From: Flammeovirgaceae bacterium BBD 1991-12
Lineage (GTDB): Bacteria > Bacteroidota > Bacteroidia > Cytophagales > Cyclobacteriaceae
Reading direction: 5' to 3'
NCBI GenBank assembly: GCA_001657315.1
Contig: LYSV01000070.1
Span: 1-51,954, forward strand
DNA length: 51,954 nucleotides
Each line of letters opens with the position of its first letter. The stretch's first letter is position 1. Shown here one piece after another: positions 25,706 through 33,817 of this stretch. Under the pieces are notes generated by a model, which was not told where the DNA came from, made no database searches, and worked only from the letters and a program-made list of their open reading frames with translations. Both the position numbers and the translations under genes were made by a program.

Positions 25706-28069
25706 CTATTCATTCCGCAACGAACGCGCAGGATTTGCCCTTGCCGCCCTGAATGCCTGATTGCTTACGATCAACAGGGCGAAGGTCAATGCCGCAGCAC
25801 CTGTGAGCGGAAATATCCACCACTGCAGCGATATTCTGAGTGGATAGCGATCAAGGTAATTGTCCAGCAACCACCATGAAAGGGGGGCAGCAATGACGAA
25901 GGCGATCAGGACGAGTTTGGTAAAGTCTTTTGAGATCAGTGAGATCAGATGAGCGACAGAGGCTCCCATAACCTTGCGTATGCCAATTTCCTTTGTACGC
26001 TGCTCAGCCGTATAGGCAGCCAGCCCGAAAATCCCCAGACCTGTAATAATGATCGTCAGAATGGCATAGATATTGGCCAGCTTCTGAGTCAGCCTGATGT
26101 TGGTAAATTTCTTTTCAAATTCCTCGTCCATAAAGCGGTAGTCAAACGGATAGGCCGGGTTGTGTTTCTTCAGAATACTCTCTATAGTGTTCAGGGAAGT
26201 CTGTATATCCTGATTGCCATTTAGGCGTAGAGTGATCACACCGCCCCAGTCATCCATAACCACAAAAAGTGGTTTTATCTCCCGGTAAAGAGATTCCATA
26301 AGTACATTTTCAATTACACCGATCAGCTTGCGCTTTTTACCCCACAGGTCCAGCTCCGTGCCGATGGGATCTTCCAGTTGCATAAGATCGAGCCCGGCCT
26401 TGTTGATCAGGATAGCAGTACTGTCGCTGACAAAATCCTCAGAAAAATCCCTTCCTTCCAGTACACGGATGCCCATGGTCTTTGTATAGTCATATTCAGC
26501 AGTGATGGTCGAGAAGATCACTCTCAGCTCCTCCGGTTTACCGGGCCACCCAAGGAAGTTATTGGAGCTTACCTGAGTAATGGAGCTGTTCGACCTCGTC
26601 ATTGACTGCACTGCTCCGGATTGCAGCAATTCATTTTTAAGTGGTTTGTAATTTTTGCGCAGCTCCTCTGTAAAGTCGATGGTGATCAGACGTTCCTTGT
26701 CGTATCCCAGGTCCCGCTGTCTGGCCAGGCCAATTTGCTGGTAAATGACCACTGTGCCTGCCATCAGGATCATGGCCACACCAAATTGCAGTACTACCAG
26801 TATCCTTCTGGGCAAACTGGCGTTCCGACCTGTGGAGATCTTACCCTTCAGCGTAGCCGCAGGACGAAATGATGAAAGATAGAAAGCCGGATAACTGCCT
26901 GAAAGAAGCCCTGTGCCAAGAATAATACCGAGGCAGGAGTACCATAGGACGGGATCAGTAAAGTCCAGTGCCAGTTCTTTGTCCACAAGATCATTATAAA
27001 GGGGCAGCAGCGTTAAAACAAGAATAAAGGCAATAACAAACGCGATACAGGTGATAAGAACTGATTCTCCCAGAAACTGAAGAATGAGCTCACCTCTTCG
27101 TGAGCCCACAGTTTTCCGGATGCCCACCTCCCTGGCGCGATGCTCCGAGCGTGCCGTAGCCAGATTCATAAAGTTTATGCAGGCGACAATGAGGATGGCA
27201 AGGGCGATTACGGTGAAAAGCTGTACATATTCTATCATCCCTCCCTTTTCCACACCATTTTCAAAGGTGGAATACAGCCGCCAGCGCGGCATAGGATACA
27301 GAAAAAAGGTACTTTTCATATCTTCTTCTCCATTTTCCGCCAACATTCCTTTAATAATGTCTTCAGTAGCCTGTTCATTTACAGCATCATTGAGCTCTAC
27401 AAACACCTGAAAGGAGTAATTTCCCCAGTTATCCTTGTTATCACGCACCCATTCATTAACACTTTCCCGGTATTTCCATGGTATGAGTATATCAAACTCA
27501 AAAGAAGAATTTCCGGGTACGTCCCTGAGAATACCTGTTACCTTAAGGTCATCATCGTTGTCGATCCGGATCAGTTTATTGATAGGGTCTTCATCGCCAA
27601 ACAAAGCCTGAGCTGTGGATTCGCTGATCACAATGGAAGCAGGATCGTCCAAAACAGTAGCTGGATCGCCGTAGATCAGTGGGAATTCGAACATTTCGAG
27701 GAATTCTTCGCTTACATAGTATCCTTGTTTGTATATACGTTTTTCATCCACGGTAAGCAGATGCTCATAGCCCCAGTCGCAGACCACGGAGTTCACGATA
27801 TTGTGGTCTGCCGTTTTCATAGCTTCGTAAGTGGGTAAGGGCACGGATTGCCAGCTGTTTATTTTGCTGTCAAAGTCAGCATTGACCCACACCTGGTACA
27901 GGCGATCGTTTTTGGGAATGAACCGGTCGTATGAGACTTCGTCAGCCACCCATAGCAATATAAGCATGCTGCATACCAGTCCTATAGAAAGTCCGGTGAT
28001 ATTGATGACGGAATAGACAGCGTTTTTGAGGAGGTTTCTGAAGGTGATACGAATGTAGTTTTTGAACAT
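25706..28069 (-). CDS. MacB/FtsX-type ABC transporter permease
   Basis: 787 residues. The N-terminal membrane helix (about 15-45: NAVYSVINITGLSIGLVCSML) is followed by a periplasmic MacB core domain, three helices with an FtsX domain (about 285-430), a second core domain, and a final FtsX domain (about 670-780, including AYTAEQRTKEIGIRKVMGAS). This duplicated layout is the standard Bacteroidota form, usually found in many copies and associated with peptide or lipoprotein export or with stress sensing. The matching ATPase gene is not adjacent. The gene stands alone on its strand, with 180 bp or more of non-coding sequence on both sides. Confidence 0.94.
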   Translation of the reverse strand: MFKNYIRITFRNLLKNAVYSVINITGLSIGLVCSMLILLWVADEVSYDRFIPKNDRLYQVWVNADFDSKINSWQSVPLPTYEAMKTADHNIVNSVVCDWGYEHLLTVDEKRIYKQGYYVSEEFLEMFEFPLIYGDPATVLDDPASIVISESTAQALFGDEDPINKLIRIDNDDDLKVTGILRDVPGNSSFEFDILIPWKYRESVNEWVRDNKDNWGNYSFQVFVELNDAVNEQATEDIIKGMLAENGEEDMKSTFFLYPMPRWRLYSTFENGVEKGGMIEYVQLFTVIALAILIVACINFMNLATARSEHRAREVGIRKTVGSRRGELILQFLGESVLITCIAFVIAFILVLTLLPLYNDLVDKELALDFTDPVLWYSCLGIILGTGLLSGSYPAFYLSSFRPAATLKGKISTGRNASLPRRILVVLQFGVAMILMAGTVVIYQQIGLARQRDLGYDKERLITIDFTEELRKNYKPLKNELLQSGAVQSMTRSNSSITQVSSNNFLGWPGKPEELRVIFSTITAEYDYTKTMGIRVLEGRDFSEDFVSDSTAILINKAGLDLMQLEDPIGTELDLWGKKRKLIGVIENVLMESLYREIKPLFVVMDDWGGVITLRLNGNQDIQTSLNTIESILKKHNPAYPFDYRFMDEEFEKKFTNIRLTQKLANIYAILTIIITGLGIFGLAAYTAEQRTKEIGIRKVMGASVAHLISLISKDFTKLVLIAFVIAAPLSWWLLDNYLDRYPLRISLQWWIFPLTGAAALTFALLIVSNQAFRAARANPARSLRNE

Positions 28070-28264
28070 GTTCCAACTGCTTTTTAAAGGATTACTCCAT
28101 TTTTTGGAAAAGGTATCGGTTAAGTAACCGAATTTTTTGACTCTTGCAATTTAAAGACCTGAAGAGCAGGTCAGGGTTGCATGTTAGATAACGATAAACG
28201 TTGATACTTCCAAAAAAGCATGAGGAACTTTTGAACATTTTCCCAAAAGAGAACCAAATCCAAT

Positions 28265-28282
28265 TTGAAACGTTTATTCCAA
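28265..28282. promoter_or_regulatory. Putative TetR operator 1
   Basis: TTGAAACGTTTATTCCAA, an imperfect dyad ending one base before the tetR start codon at 28284. Near-identical sequences lie before the downstream dehydrogenase gene, which supports autoregulation of the TetR-type gene. Confidence 0.65.
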
Positions 28283-28283
28283 T

Positions 28284-28862
28284 ATGCCAAAGTCCGTATT
28301 ATTCGACCGGGAAGAGGTGTTGCGTAAGGTGACCACACTGTTTTGGGAGAAGGGTTACCATGGTACCTCCATGCAGGATCTGGTGGATGCCACAGGATTG
28401 AACCGCTCCAGTATTTACAATTCATTTGGTGACAAGTTCCAACTCTATGAAGAGTCTCTGAAGTACTATCAGGGACTACAAAGCGAATTGGTTAACTCGT
28501 ACTTTGCTCAGGCACAAAGCCCAAAGCAATCGATCATTTCCTTGTTTGAAGGTATCCGGGATGAAATTATTAAAGGACCTGGGGAAAAGGGGTGTTTTTT
28601 ATCCAATTGCACCACCGAACTAAGCCATAGTGAACCCAGGATCCACGATTTTCTGGTAAAGAACAAGGAAAGGATGACCCGGATGTTCTCTGCACTTATC
28701 CAAAAGGCACAGCAGACGGGTGAGATCGCCTCATCAAAAAATGCCAGACATCTGGCTCTTTACCTTTTTTCCAGCCTGCAGGGACTGCGGGTTACAAGTA
28801 TGCTGGACAAAAAAAGGTCTGATATTCAGGGTATTACCGATCAAATCCTAAGCGTACTGTAA
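28284..28862 (+). CDS. TetR-family transcriptional repressor
   Basis: 192 residues. The helix-turn-helix is at about 8-55 (DREEVLRKVTTLFWEKGYHGTSMQ, DLVDATGLNRSSIYNSFGDK). The C-terminal ligand domain includes the phrase GCFLSNCTTELSH, seen in the TetR subgroup that senses electrophiles or small organic compounds, with two Cys residues 4 apart. The start codon is directly after an operator-like dyad, and the same dyad occurs twice ahead of the short-chain dehydrogenase gene 80 bases downstream. The likely role is repression of itself and that dehydrogenase until an inducer, perhaps the dehydrogenase substrate or an electrophile, binds (inference). Confidence 0.93.
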   Translation: MPKSVLFDREEVLRKVTTLFWEKGYHGTSMQDLVDATGLNRSSIYNSFGDKFQLYEESLKYYQGLQSELVNSYFAQAQSPKQSIISLFEGIRDEIIKGPGEKGCFLSNCTTELSHSEPRIHDFLVKNKERMTRMFSALIQKAQQTGEIASSKNARHLALYLFSSLQGLRVTSMLDKKRSDIQGITDQILSVL

Positions 28863-28877
28863 AATTTTAAAATTTAT

Positions 28878-28895
28878 TTGAAACGTTTGTTTCAA
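28878..28895. promoter_or_regulatory. Putative TetR operator 2
   Basis: TTGAAACGTTTGTTTCAA, an almost perfect palindrome (TTGAAAC...GTTTCAA), 48 bases before the dehydrogenase start. It is the best-conserved of the three copies. Confidence 0.7.
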
Positions 28896-28906
28896 TATAT
28901 CGTTAT

Positions 28907-28925
28907 TTGGAATGTACGTTTCGAA
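28907..28925. promoter_or_regulatory. Putative TetR operator 3
   Basis: TTGGAATGTACGTTTCGAA. Its reverse complement matches operator 1 over GAAACGT..ATTCCAA. It lies 17 bases before the dehydrogenase start codon. Confidence 0.55.
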
Positions 28926-28942
28926 TAAATTATTTTATAGCA

Positions 28943-29692
28943 ATGGGAAAATTAGAAAGTAAAGTAGCGCTGATCACTGGAGGTAACAGTGGCATAGGGC
29001 TGGCCACGGCGAAGTTGTTTGCCAACGAAGGGGCCAAAGTAGTAATTACGGGAAGACGACAGGAAGCCCTTGATGAGGCTGTAGGTCAAATTGATGGAGA
29101 GGTAACAGCCATACTTGCCGATGCCTCTGATCTTGACGCAGGTAAACTGGCCGTGAAGAAAGCGGTTGAGACTTATGGAAATATTGATATTTTGTTCCTC
29201 AATGCCGGTATAGCGCCGTTTTCGCCTATGTCAGACATTACCGAGGAGCATTTTGATGAGCTTTTTGATATCAATGTAAAAGGGCCTTTCTTCACGATTA
29301 AGGAAGCAATCCCTCATTTGAACGAAGGGGCGGTGATCATAGGCAATACGTCCGTGGTTAACCAAAAAGGTTTTCCGGGTACTGGTGTTTATTCAGCCAC
29401 CAAGGCGGCACTCCGGTCTTTGTCAAGGGTACTGGCCAATGAACTGGCCGAAAAGAAAATACGTGCGGTAAGCGTGGCACCGGGCCCCATCGATACCCCT
29501 ATCTATGGAAAACTTGGCCTTCCGGAGGAGCAGGTGCAGCAAATGGGTGCCGGCTTTTCTGAAATCGTGCCGTTAAGCAGATTTGGTTCGGCGGATGAGC
29601 TGGCCAAAACAGTACTGTTCCTGGCATCTGATGAAGCCTCCTATATCAACGGGGTGGAGCTGGCTGTAGACGGTGGCCTGAGCCAGGTGTGA
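28943..29692 (+). CDS. Short-chain dehydrogenase/reductase (SDR)
   Basis: 249 residues from the ATG at 28943; a TTG at 28907 is in frame, but it lies inside an operator and the added residues are not SDR-like. Classical SDR features are present: cofactor motif TGGNSGIGLATA (about 13-24), NAG (LFLNAGIAP, about 85), active-site Ser in NTSVVNQKG and the Tyr-x-x-x-Lys pair in VYSATKAAL (about 150-154), and the C-terminal SYINGVELAVDGGLS. The Arg residues at TGRRQEALDE favour NADP(H). The gene is adjacent to a TetR-type repressor with shared operators, suggesting an inducible detoxification enzyme. Confidence 0.93.
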   Translation: MGKLESKVALITGGNSGIGLATAKLFANEGAKVVITGRRQEALDEAVGQIDGEVTAILADASDLDAGKLAVKKAVETYGNIDILFLNAGIAPFSPMSDITEEHFDELFDINVKGPFFTIKEAIPHLNEGAVIIGNTSVVNQKGFPGTGVYSATKAALRSLSRVLANELAEKKIRAVSVAPGPIDTPIYGKLGLPEEQVQQMGAGFSEIVPLSRFGSADELAKTVLFLASDEASYINGVELAVDGGLSQV

Positions 29693-29717
29693 TGACTCTC
29701 ATAATTTCAAAATGGAT

Positions 29718-29757
29718 AACTGCAAAGGTCTTCGGAGCTTTGTAGTTTTTTTATTTT
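29718..29757 (+). terminator. Intrinsic terminator after the dehydrogenase
   Basis: AACTGCAAAG (29718-29727) pairs with CTTTGTAGTT (29738-29747, one G-U) around a 10-base loop, followed by a T tract (TTTTTTATTTT). It lies 25 bases after the stop. Confidence 0.85.
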
Positions 29758-29791
29758 AATCAACTGCGAAAACAAAACTCCAGGATGGAGA

Positions 29792-30169
29792 TCATTTCCT
29801 CTTTTTTGTGGCAGAAAAACTTTCAATTTTATTCATATACTCGTCAACTTCAATTTGACAAATATTATCATACTCTTTTTTTAACTGCTCCTTTTTGTAT
29901 GTTGAGGTGTGGGGATCTTCTATTTGCTTTTTGAGATTTTGCTTGGTTTGCCGGATATATAGCTTAAAGCTAATAAAGTCCGCTAGTCTGTCAATCTTTT
30001 GGAAGAGCCTGGATGAAATATAAGTCAGTGTTGGGGATATAAGGGTAACAAATTCAATCCAGAATTCTGAATCAATGAACTTTGTTGACCAAACAGCCAA
30101 GGTTCCTAAACCGACTCCACCTGCATTGGAATATCTCTTCCAGTTTTTGCTATTGCCATGATTGGACAC
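29792..30169 (-). CDS. Small membrane protein with coiled-coil tail, unknown
   Basis: 125 residues from a GTG start. Two hydrophobic stretches (about 17-32 and 37-55) are followed by a basic, coiled-coil-like tail rich in Lys, Glu and Gln (FKLYIRQTKQNLKKQIED...). The layout is two helices plus a cytoplasmic coil. The base composition is clearly more AT-rich than the neighbours. It is 37 bases downstream of another small membrane protein gene on the same strand, so the two are probably co-transcribed. I do not recognise the family; a superficially similar two-helix-plus-coil layout occurs in SLATT-like conflict-system proteins. Confidence 0.55.
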   Translation of the reverse strand: MSNHGNSKNWKRYSNAGGVGLGTLAVWSTKFIDSEFWIEFVTLISPTLTYISSRLFQKIDRLADFISFKLYIRQTKQNLKKQIEDPHTSTYKKEQLKKEYDNICQIEVDEYMNKIESFSATKKRK

Positions 30170-30206
30170 TAGGGCAATATATACAAAAATTTAAAAGTCA
30201 GGCAGA

Positions 30207-30398
30207 TCAATCTGCTTTAAGATATTTAATTATCTTTCTGGCGTCATTTTCATTTGCCTTTTCAGAAAGTGTAAAGCTTTTGTCGCCCACTTTTAAGTGA
30301 ATTTTTGTTGGTCCTTTTATAGAGATCAGCCTTTTGATTAGCTGTACAAGGAAGGTAGCTAAGAGGACTATGGATATTATTAGAGCAATTGTTTCCAT
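30207..30398 (-). CDS. 63-residue membrane-anchored protein, unknown
   Basis: An N-terminal transmembrane helix (about 3-22, ALIISIVLLATFLVQLIKRL) is followed by a compact domain with a beta-hairpin and helix pattern: KIHLKVGDKSFTLSEK then NENDARKIIKYLK. This strand-turn-strand-helix outline resembles the short effector-associated constant component (EACC1) proteins described beside NTPase-based conflict systems, but the similarity is from memory and weak. Low GC. It is paired with the 125-residue membrane protein downstream. Confidence 0.55.
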   Translation of the reverse strand: METIALIISIVLLATFLVQLIKRLISIKGPTKIHLKVGDKSFTLSEKANENDARKIIKYLKAD

Positions 30399-30567
30399 AT
30401 TATAATTATAACGAATCAGGCGAATAACTTGTTATGTTTTACCGGTCTACTCCAATTCTTGATTGTCCTAATTTACTAATGCCAATCACGCAAAACAAAT
30501 CAGGATACCATAATCATAAAATAAGGCATTTGTAAATACGGTAGTCCTTGTTTAATAGCCTTAAATC

Positions 30568-30600
30568 AAAAAAGCCCCGCCGGTCCGGCAAGGGCTTTTC
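30568..30600 (-). terminator. Intrinsic terminator after the YceI gene
   Basis: AAAAGCCC (30570-30577) and GGGCTTTT (30592-30599) form a stem with an inner GCCGG/CCGGC stem; on the minus strand it is followed by TTTTTTG. It lies 18 bases after the YceI stop and could also work in the + direction. Confidence 0.8.
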
Positions 30601-30617
30601 AATACAATACGCTCCTG

Positions 30618-31196
30618 TTACTTATTGGCGACGATCTTTACTTCCATGCGGAATTCGTTGGAAAGGATGGCATTTTCCAACTTCCAGCCATACATGACCT
30701 TATAGTCTGTTCTGTCTACCTTTATATCCGCTATGGCTACAAGTTTACTGTCGCTGGCCTCTTCAACAGTTGTCTGGAATTCGATCTCTTTTGTTATTCC
30801 CCTGATGGTGAGATCACCGGTGGTTTTTCCGGACGCGTCACTTTTTTTGATGACCAGTCTGGCTTCCGGATGGCTTTGTACAGCAAAGAAATCATCTGAT
30901 TTCAGATGCCCTACCAGTTTTTCGTTGTCCTTTTCCTTTTCTACATCCACATTGGAAATGCTGTTCATGTCAATAACAAATTCCCCTGATGTGATCTTTC
31001 CGTTTTCAACATTTACCTTTCCTGATTTAAGCTTCACATACCCCCAGTGTTCGTAGGATTTAGCCAGATGGTAACCAGTCCATTTCAATTGACTGGCGGA
31101 TGTGTCGACGTTGAAGGAGGTTTCTGCAGTCCTGAAGGACAAAAGGCCAACAATCAGCATTGTTGCCAAACCGAAAATTCCAAATTGTTTTTTCAT
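30618..31196 (-). CDS. YceI-family periplasmic lipocalin-like protein
   Basis: 192 residues. Signal peptide 1-24 (KKQFGIFGLATMLIVGLLSF). The YceI domain runs from about 27 to the end: FNVDTSASQLKWTGYH, GKITSGEFVIDMNSISN, KLVGHLKSDDFFAVQSHPEA, GDLTIRGITKEIEF. The pattern of alternating long strands gives a lipocalin-like barrel that, in the family, binds isoprenoid quinone-type or other amphiphilic ligands. Transcription stops at the hairpin just downstream. It lies on the same strand as argH, but the intervening 193 bp contain 7-bp repeat arrays, so it likely has its own promoter. Confidence 0.93.
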   Translation of the reverse strand: MKKQFGIFGLATMLIVGLLSFRTAETSFNVDTSASQLKWTGYHLAKSYEHWGYVKLKSGKVNVENGKITSGEFVIDMNSISNVDVEKEKDNEKLVGHLKSDDFFAVQSHPEARLVIKKSDASGKTTGDLTIRGITKEIEFQTTVEEASDSKLVAIADIKVDRTDYKVMYGWKLENAILSNEFRMEVKIVANK

Positions 31197-31300
31197 AGTA
31201 TGCTTTGATTTAAATTCGATGTTGTAACATCTATTGACGTAGAAGGCCCGGATCGTGTTGTCGTTATTGTAAGAAAATGTCGGCTGGAGGACAAAAAGTG

Positions 31301-31388
31301 CTGGATACTGGTTACTGGATACTGGCTACTGGTAACTGGTGGCTGGTGAGCATTTAATTTTGAACGTGGAATGTTGAACATTGAACGT
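31301..31388. repeat. 7-bp-period arrays: CTGGnnn x7, then nGAAnnT x4
   Basis: 31301-31349 is seven consecutive heptamers each starting CTGG (for example CTGGATA, CTGGTTA). After 11 bases, 31361-31388 is four heptamers of the form (T/G)GAA(C/T)(G/A)T. The array ends 2 bases from the argH stop, so it fills the argH-yceI junction. A 66-codon open frame through it is an artefact of the repeat. Confidence 0.85.
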
Positions 31389-31389
31389 T

Positions 31390-32673
31390 TCACCCCATAG
31401 CGCGTTCCATTTTTTCCTGGATCTTGTCGTTGGCCAGATTTCCTATGCTGCCGATATGGGTATGTTCCAGATCTCTTTCAGGTTTGTATGTTCCTTCTTC
31501 AATGTCTTTTCCCACCTGTCTGTAGGCATCGCGGAATGAAAGGCCCTGTTTGACGAGGGTATTAACCGCTTCAACGGAAAATATGTAATCGTACTTCGGG
31601 TCATTGATAATCTGATCCGTAATAATGATGTGCTGAAGCATATATTCCGTAATGAACAGACAGGATTTTAAGGATTCGATAGCTGGCAGAAGACTTTCTT
31701 TAAGTAGCTGAAAATCACGATGATAGCCACTGGGCAGGTTATTTGTTATGGACATTAGCTCTGTGGGTAGCGCCTGTACCTTATTGCACCGGGCCCGCAC
31801 CAGCTCAAACACGTCCGGATTCTTTTTGTGTGGCATAATACTCGAACCGGTGGTGAGCTGGTCAGGAAAAGAGATAAAACCAAAGTTCTGACTCATGTAC
31901 AGGCATGCATCCATGGCGAGTTTGGACAATGTGCTGGCCACGCTGCTCATGGCAAAAGCCATGGTTCTTTCCAGTTTGCCTCTGCTCATTTGTGCGGCTA
32001 CTGAATTGTATTTCAGCGTGCTAAATCCCATAAGCTCCGTAGTCTGCTGACGGTCTACCGGGAATGAGCTGCCGTACCCTGCCGCCGAACCCAAAGGGTT
32101 TTGATCTGCCACCTGAAAGGCAGCATTGAGCAAATAGACATCATCCACCAGTGATTCTGCGTATGCTCCAAACCACATTCCGAAGGACGAAGGCATGGCT
32201 ACCTGTAAATGAGTATACCCTGGAATAAGCACATCCTTGTACTTGTTACTCAGCGTAATTAACCTGTCAAACAGTGATCTTATCAGTTCTTTGATCTTTT
32301 TGATCTCATCTTTGGCAAAAAGGTGCAGGTCAACCAGAACCTGATCATTCCGGGAGCGTGCCGTATGGATCTTCTTGCCGGCCTCTCCGAGTTTTTCGGT
32401 AAGCACATATTCTATTTTCGAATGGATATCCTCAAAAGATTCCTCAATGGTAAAATCACCCTGCTCTATCTCTATCAGTAGCTGGTTCAACTCCCTTTCA
32501 ATACCTGGTAACTCCCCCTGATCGATCAGTCCAACGGAAGTCAGCATTGTAGCGTGTGCCAGAGACCCAAGCACATCATATCTGGCCAGTTGCAGGTCCA
32601 GCACCCGGTCATTTCCTACTGTAAACTGTTCTATTAAGGTTTCCGTATTTGTTCCCTTGTCCCAAAGTTTCAT
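31390..32673 (-). CDS. argH: Argininosuccinate lyase
   Basis: 427 residues. This is the last step of arginine synthesis, splitting argininosuccinate to arginine and fumarate. The fumarase/aspartase superfamily signature GSSIMPHKKNP is present (about 280-290), together with KIHTARSRNDQVLVDLHL near the N-terminus and YTHLQVAMPSSFGMW. The protein is shorter than many ArgH proteins (about 460) because the C-terminal extension is reduced. It is the final gene of the arginine cluster, separated from argE by 67 bp that contain a heptamer array. Confidence 0.97.
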   Translation of the reverse strand: MKLWDKGTNTETLIEQFTVGNDRVLDLQLARYDVLGSLAHATMLTSVGLIDQGELPGIERELNQLLIEIEQGDFTIEESFEDIHSKIEYVLTEKLGEAGKKIHTARSRNDQVLVDLHLFAKDEIKKIKELIRSLFDRLITLSNKYKDVLIPGYTHLQVAMPSSFGMWFGAYAESLVDDVYLLNAAFQVADQNPLGSAAGYGSSFPVDRQQTTELMGFSTLKYNSVAAQMSRGKLERTMAFAMSSVASTLSKLAMDACLYMSQNFGFISFPDQLTTGSSIMPHKKNPDVFELVRARCNKVQALPTELMSITNNLPSGYHRDFQLLKESLLPAIESLKSCLFITEYMLQHIIITDQIINDPKYDYIFSVEAVNTLVKQGLSFRDAYRQVGKDIEEGTYKPERDLEHTHIGSIGNLANDKIQEKMERAMG

Positions 32674-32678
32674 ATGAT

Positions 32679-32755
32679 AGTCTTTAGTATTGAGTCCTGA
32701 GTCTTAAGTCTTTAGTAATGAGTTATCTCCAATTTCCAACTTACGGCTTCCAGCT
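32679..32755. repeat. 7-bp-period arrays: AGTnnnn x7, then TCCnnnT-like
   Basis: 32679-32727 is seven consecutive heptamers beginning AGT (for example AGTCTTT, AGTAATG). It is followed without a break by four heptamers of the TCC(A)nnT type (32728-32755, one of them TACGGCT), which run into the last codons of argE. The array fills the argE-argH junction. Confidence 0.8.
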
Positions 32756-33817
32756 TCCCAATTCCATCGTCAATCCTTTGAGAATCCTGATATACCCTTC
32801 AATTCCTTCCCCAATCTCTTTAAGATAAATGTATTCATCAGCCGTGTGCGAGCGTGCCGAATCCCCTGGACCTATCTTTACACTGGGGAAAGGCATTAAT
32901 GCCTGGTCGGAGAGGGTGGGGGAGCCGAATTTTTGTATCCCGAGTTTGTCGGCTACTGAAATGATCGGGTGATTCGGTGCAATACCTGAAGGCTGCAGGC
33001 GAACAGAACGAGGCTTCACCTCACAGTTCACCTGATTCCGGATGATTTCCAGAGTATCCTCCAGGGTATAGGCATCGGTGACCCGTACATCCACCACAAA
33101 ATGACATTCGTCAGGTACTACATTATGCTGGCTGCCGGCGCTGATCTGAGTCACGTTCATTTTTACCTTGCCCAATGCGTCCGAAACTTTCTCAAACTGA
33201 TAGGCCCTGAACCAATGGATATCTTTCATTGCCTTGTATAGGGCATTTTCACCTTCGTCTCTTGCGGCATGGCCTGCCTTTCCATGAGCGATGCAGTCCA
33301 GTACCATAAGTCCCTTTTCCGCCACGGCCAATTGCATTAGGGTAGGTTCGCCAACGATGGCCAGATCAACTTTTCCCAATTGTGGCAGGATACTTTCTAT
33401 CCCGTCTCTTCCGGATATTTCCTCTTCAGCAGTTCCGGCAAAGACAAGGTTAAAAGGAAGTTCTTCCTGTTCATAATAGTGAAGAAAGGTGATTATCAGC
33501 GAGACCAGCGCTCCTCCGGCATCATTGCTTCCGAGGCCATATAATTTTCCATCTTCCACCTGCGCGGTAAACGGATCCTTGGTATATCTCTGGTTTGGCT
33601 TGACCGTGTCATGGTGAGAGTTGAGCAGCAGGGTAGGCTTTGAAGGCGCAAACCCTTTGTTCCGGACCCAAACGTTGTTGCCCGTACCATGGACTTTGAT
33701 ATTCTTACTTTCAAAGTATTCTTTTATAAGCCGGGCAGTTCTGTCCTCTTCCCTCGATAGTGATGGTGTGCCAATAAGCGATTTGAGCAGTGAGATGGCC
33801 TCTTCCTTTATCATCAT
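32741..33817 (-). CDS. argE: M20 deacylase of arginine synthesis (ArgE type)
   Basis: 358 residues of the M20/ArgE/DapE zinc peptidase family. Metal ligands are seen at His68/69-Asp70 (SHHDTV), Asp99 (GSNDAGG), Glu131-Glu132 (GTAEEE) and in AIVGEPT. Because the operon carries an N-acylornithine carbamoyltransferase, its substrate is expected to be N-acyl-citrulline rather than N-acetylornithine (family knowledge from Xanthomonas and Bacteroides; inference here). The start overlaps the argB stop by 4 bases. The last few codons are formed by a heptamer repeat, so the C-terminal residues may vary between relatives. Confidence 0.9.
   Translation of the reverse strand: MMIKEEAISLLKSLIGTPSLSREEDRTARLIKEYFESKNIKVHGTGNNVWVRNKGFAPSKPTLLLNSHHDTVKPNQRYTKDPFTAQVEDGKLYGLGSNDAGGALVSLIITFLHYYEQEELPFNLVFAGTAEEEISGRDGIESILPQLGKVDLAIVGEPTLMQLAVAEKGLMVLDCIAHGKAGHAARDEGENALYKAMKDIHWFRAYQFEKVSDALGKVKMNVTQISAGSQHNVVPDECHFVVDVRVTDAYTLEDTLEIIRNQVNCEVKPRSVRLQPSGIAPNHPIISVADKLGIQKFGSPTLSDQALMPFPSVKIGPGDSARSHTADEYIYLKEIGEGIEGYIRILKGLTMELGSWKP

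Noticed and set aside
31193-31393. 66-codon open frame between argH and yceI
   Set aside because: It is made largely of the 7-bp repeat arrays and reads as an artefact of low-complexity sequence.
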